Of a stretch of 6,602 nt of DNA, positions 6,073 through 6,602 are shown piece after piece; position 1 is the first letter of the stretch, and each line of letters starts with the position of its first letter. Origin of the DNA: CAYLSV01 sp964386435 (GTDB lineage Bacteria > Planctomycetota > Phycisphaerae > Tepidisphaerales > Tepidisphaeraceae); NCBI GenBank assembly GCA_964386435.1, contig CAYLSV010000144.1, forward strand, positions 1-6,602, written 5' to 3'. The position numbers were made by a program, and so were the translations under genes. A model generated the notes under the pieces. That model was not told the DNA's origin and made no database searches. It saw only the letters and a list, made by a program, of their open reading frames with translations.

Positions 6073-6113
6073 GCGCCGGTAGTCAGCGCGGTTTGAAAGT
6101 CAGGCGCAGCCCA
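6067..6113 (-). terminator. Stem-loop downstream of pstB, possible terminator
   Basis: A perfect 11-bp inverted repeat: TGGGCTGCGCC at 6067-6077 and GGCGCAGCCCA at 6103-6113, loop 25 nt. It begins 8 bp past the pstB stop codon, the right place for an end-of-transcript structure on the minus strand. No T-run follows on that strand, so it is not a classic intrinsic terminator; it could instead be a dispersed intergenic repeat or an mRNA 3' stabiliser. Confidence 0.45.
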
Positions 6114-6121
6114 CCCCGTGC

Positions 6122-6602
6122 TCACCCGAAGCGGCCGGTGACGTAGTCTTCGGTTTCCGGGACGTGGGGGGTTTGGAAGAGCGTCTCGGTCGGGCCGTAC
6201 TCGACCAGGCGGCCGAGGTACATGAACGCCGTGTAGTCGCTGCAGCGGGTGGCCTGCTGCATGTTGTGGGTGACGATCAGCACGGTGTACTGGCCGCGGA
6301 GTTCGTCAATCAGATCCTCGATCTTGCCGGTGGCCAGCGGGTCAAGGGCGCTGCACGGCTCGTCCATCAGCAGCACCTCCGGCTCGGCGGCGATCGCGCG
6401 GGCGATGCACAGCCGCTGCTGCTGCCCGCCGCTCATGCCGAGGGCCGATTCGTGCAAACGGTCTTTGGCCTCCTCCCACAGGGCCGCGCCGCGGAGGGCT
6501 TTTTCGGCCACCTCTTCCAGCACGCCCTTGCGGCGTTCACCGTCGACGCGGAGGCTGAAGACGACGTTCTCGAAGATGCTCATCGGGAACGGGTTGGACT
6601 TC
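6122..6602 (-). CDS. pstB: Phosphate ABC transporter ATP-binding protein PstB (C-terminal part)
   Basis: Partial: the gene continues past the right edge, which cuts off the N-terminus with the Walker A motif. About 159 residues are visible. KSNPFPMSIFENV corresponds to the PstB Q-loop region (usually KPNPFPMSI). The ABC signature is MSGGQQQRLCIARA, with Met where Leu is usual. Walker B is VLLMDEPCSALDP and the H-loop is IVTHNMQQATRCSDYTAFMYLG, with the MQQA run characteristic of PstB. PstB energises high-affinity phosphate uptake through PstC and PstA with PstS as the binding protein, on the cytoplasmic face. The stop at 6122 ends in YVTGRFG, the usual PstB terminus, so the C-terminus is complete. 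phoU or other Pst genes do not follow it on this strand; any pst operon must lie upstream, beyond the window. A stem-loop follows the stop. Confidence 0.95.
   Translation of the reverse strand, partial: KSNPFPMSIFENVVFSLRVDGERRKGVLEEVAEKALRGAALWEEAKDRLHESALGMSGGQQQRLCIARAIAAEPEVLLMDEPCSALDPLATGKIEDLIDELRGQYTVLIVTHNMQQATRCSDYTAFMYLGRLVEYGPTETLFQTPHVPETEDYVTGRFG

Overview
The window looks like a high-G+C chromosome segment from a planctomycete, most likely of the Phycisphaerae type (inference). Three things point there. The RTX-like protein carries the N-terminal motif EPLESRRLLAS of planctomycete extracellular proteins. A second exported protein ends in a PEP-CTERM sorting signal. The coding strand is strongly G/C-biased and most genes have weak ribosome binding sites. 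The window contains a 10-N scaffold gap, so it comes from a draft or metagenome assembly.

Layout: (1) 44-1180, minus: an acidic protein of about 31 tandem nonapeptide RTX repeats behind a planctomycete surface-protein motif. (2) 1181-1388: a divergent intergenic region holding an array of degenerate 8-bp repeats, five copies in one orientation and eight in the other, around a short centre. (3) 1389-3185, plus: coaX (type III pantothenate kinase), then after 6 bp a short MnmE-like GTPase whose reading frame contains an assembly gap, 93 bp of foreign-looking sequence and a 32-bp duplication. (4) 3238-3759, plus: a glycine-zipper protein with a near-consensus sigma-54 promoter motif over its start. 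(5) 3820-4518, plus: a PEP-CTERM exported protein. (6) 4526-5958, minus: an aldo/keto reductase whose stop overlaps the start of an unrecognised four-helix membrane protein. (7) 5959-6121: intergenic direct repeats and a perfect 11-bp stem-loop. (8) 6122-6602, minus: the C-terminal part of PstB, the phosphate-transporter ATPase, running off the window.

The genes do not form one pathway. coaX serves CoA synthesis, the GTPase belongs to the tRNA-modification MnmE family but lacks its catalytic tail, and pstB serves phosphate uptake. Two proteins carry different surface-targeting signals: the planctomycete N-terminal motif and PEP-CTERM. The most noteworthy items are the octamer inverted array, the compact MnmE-like GTPase, the sigma-54-like site and the probable misassembly at 2362-2496. 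I found no RNA gene, CRISPR array, transposase or clearly new multi-gene system.
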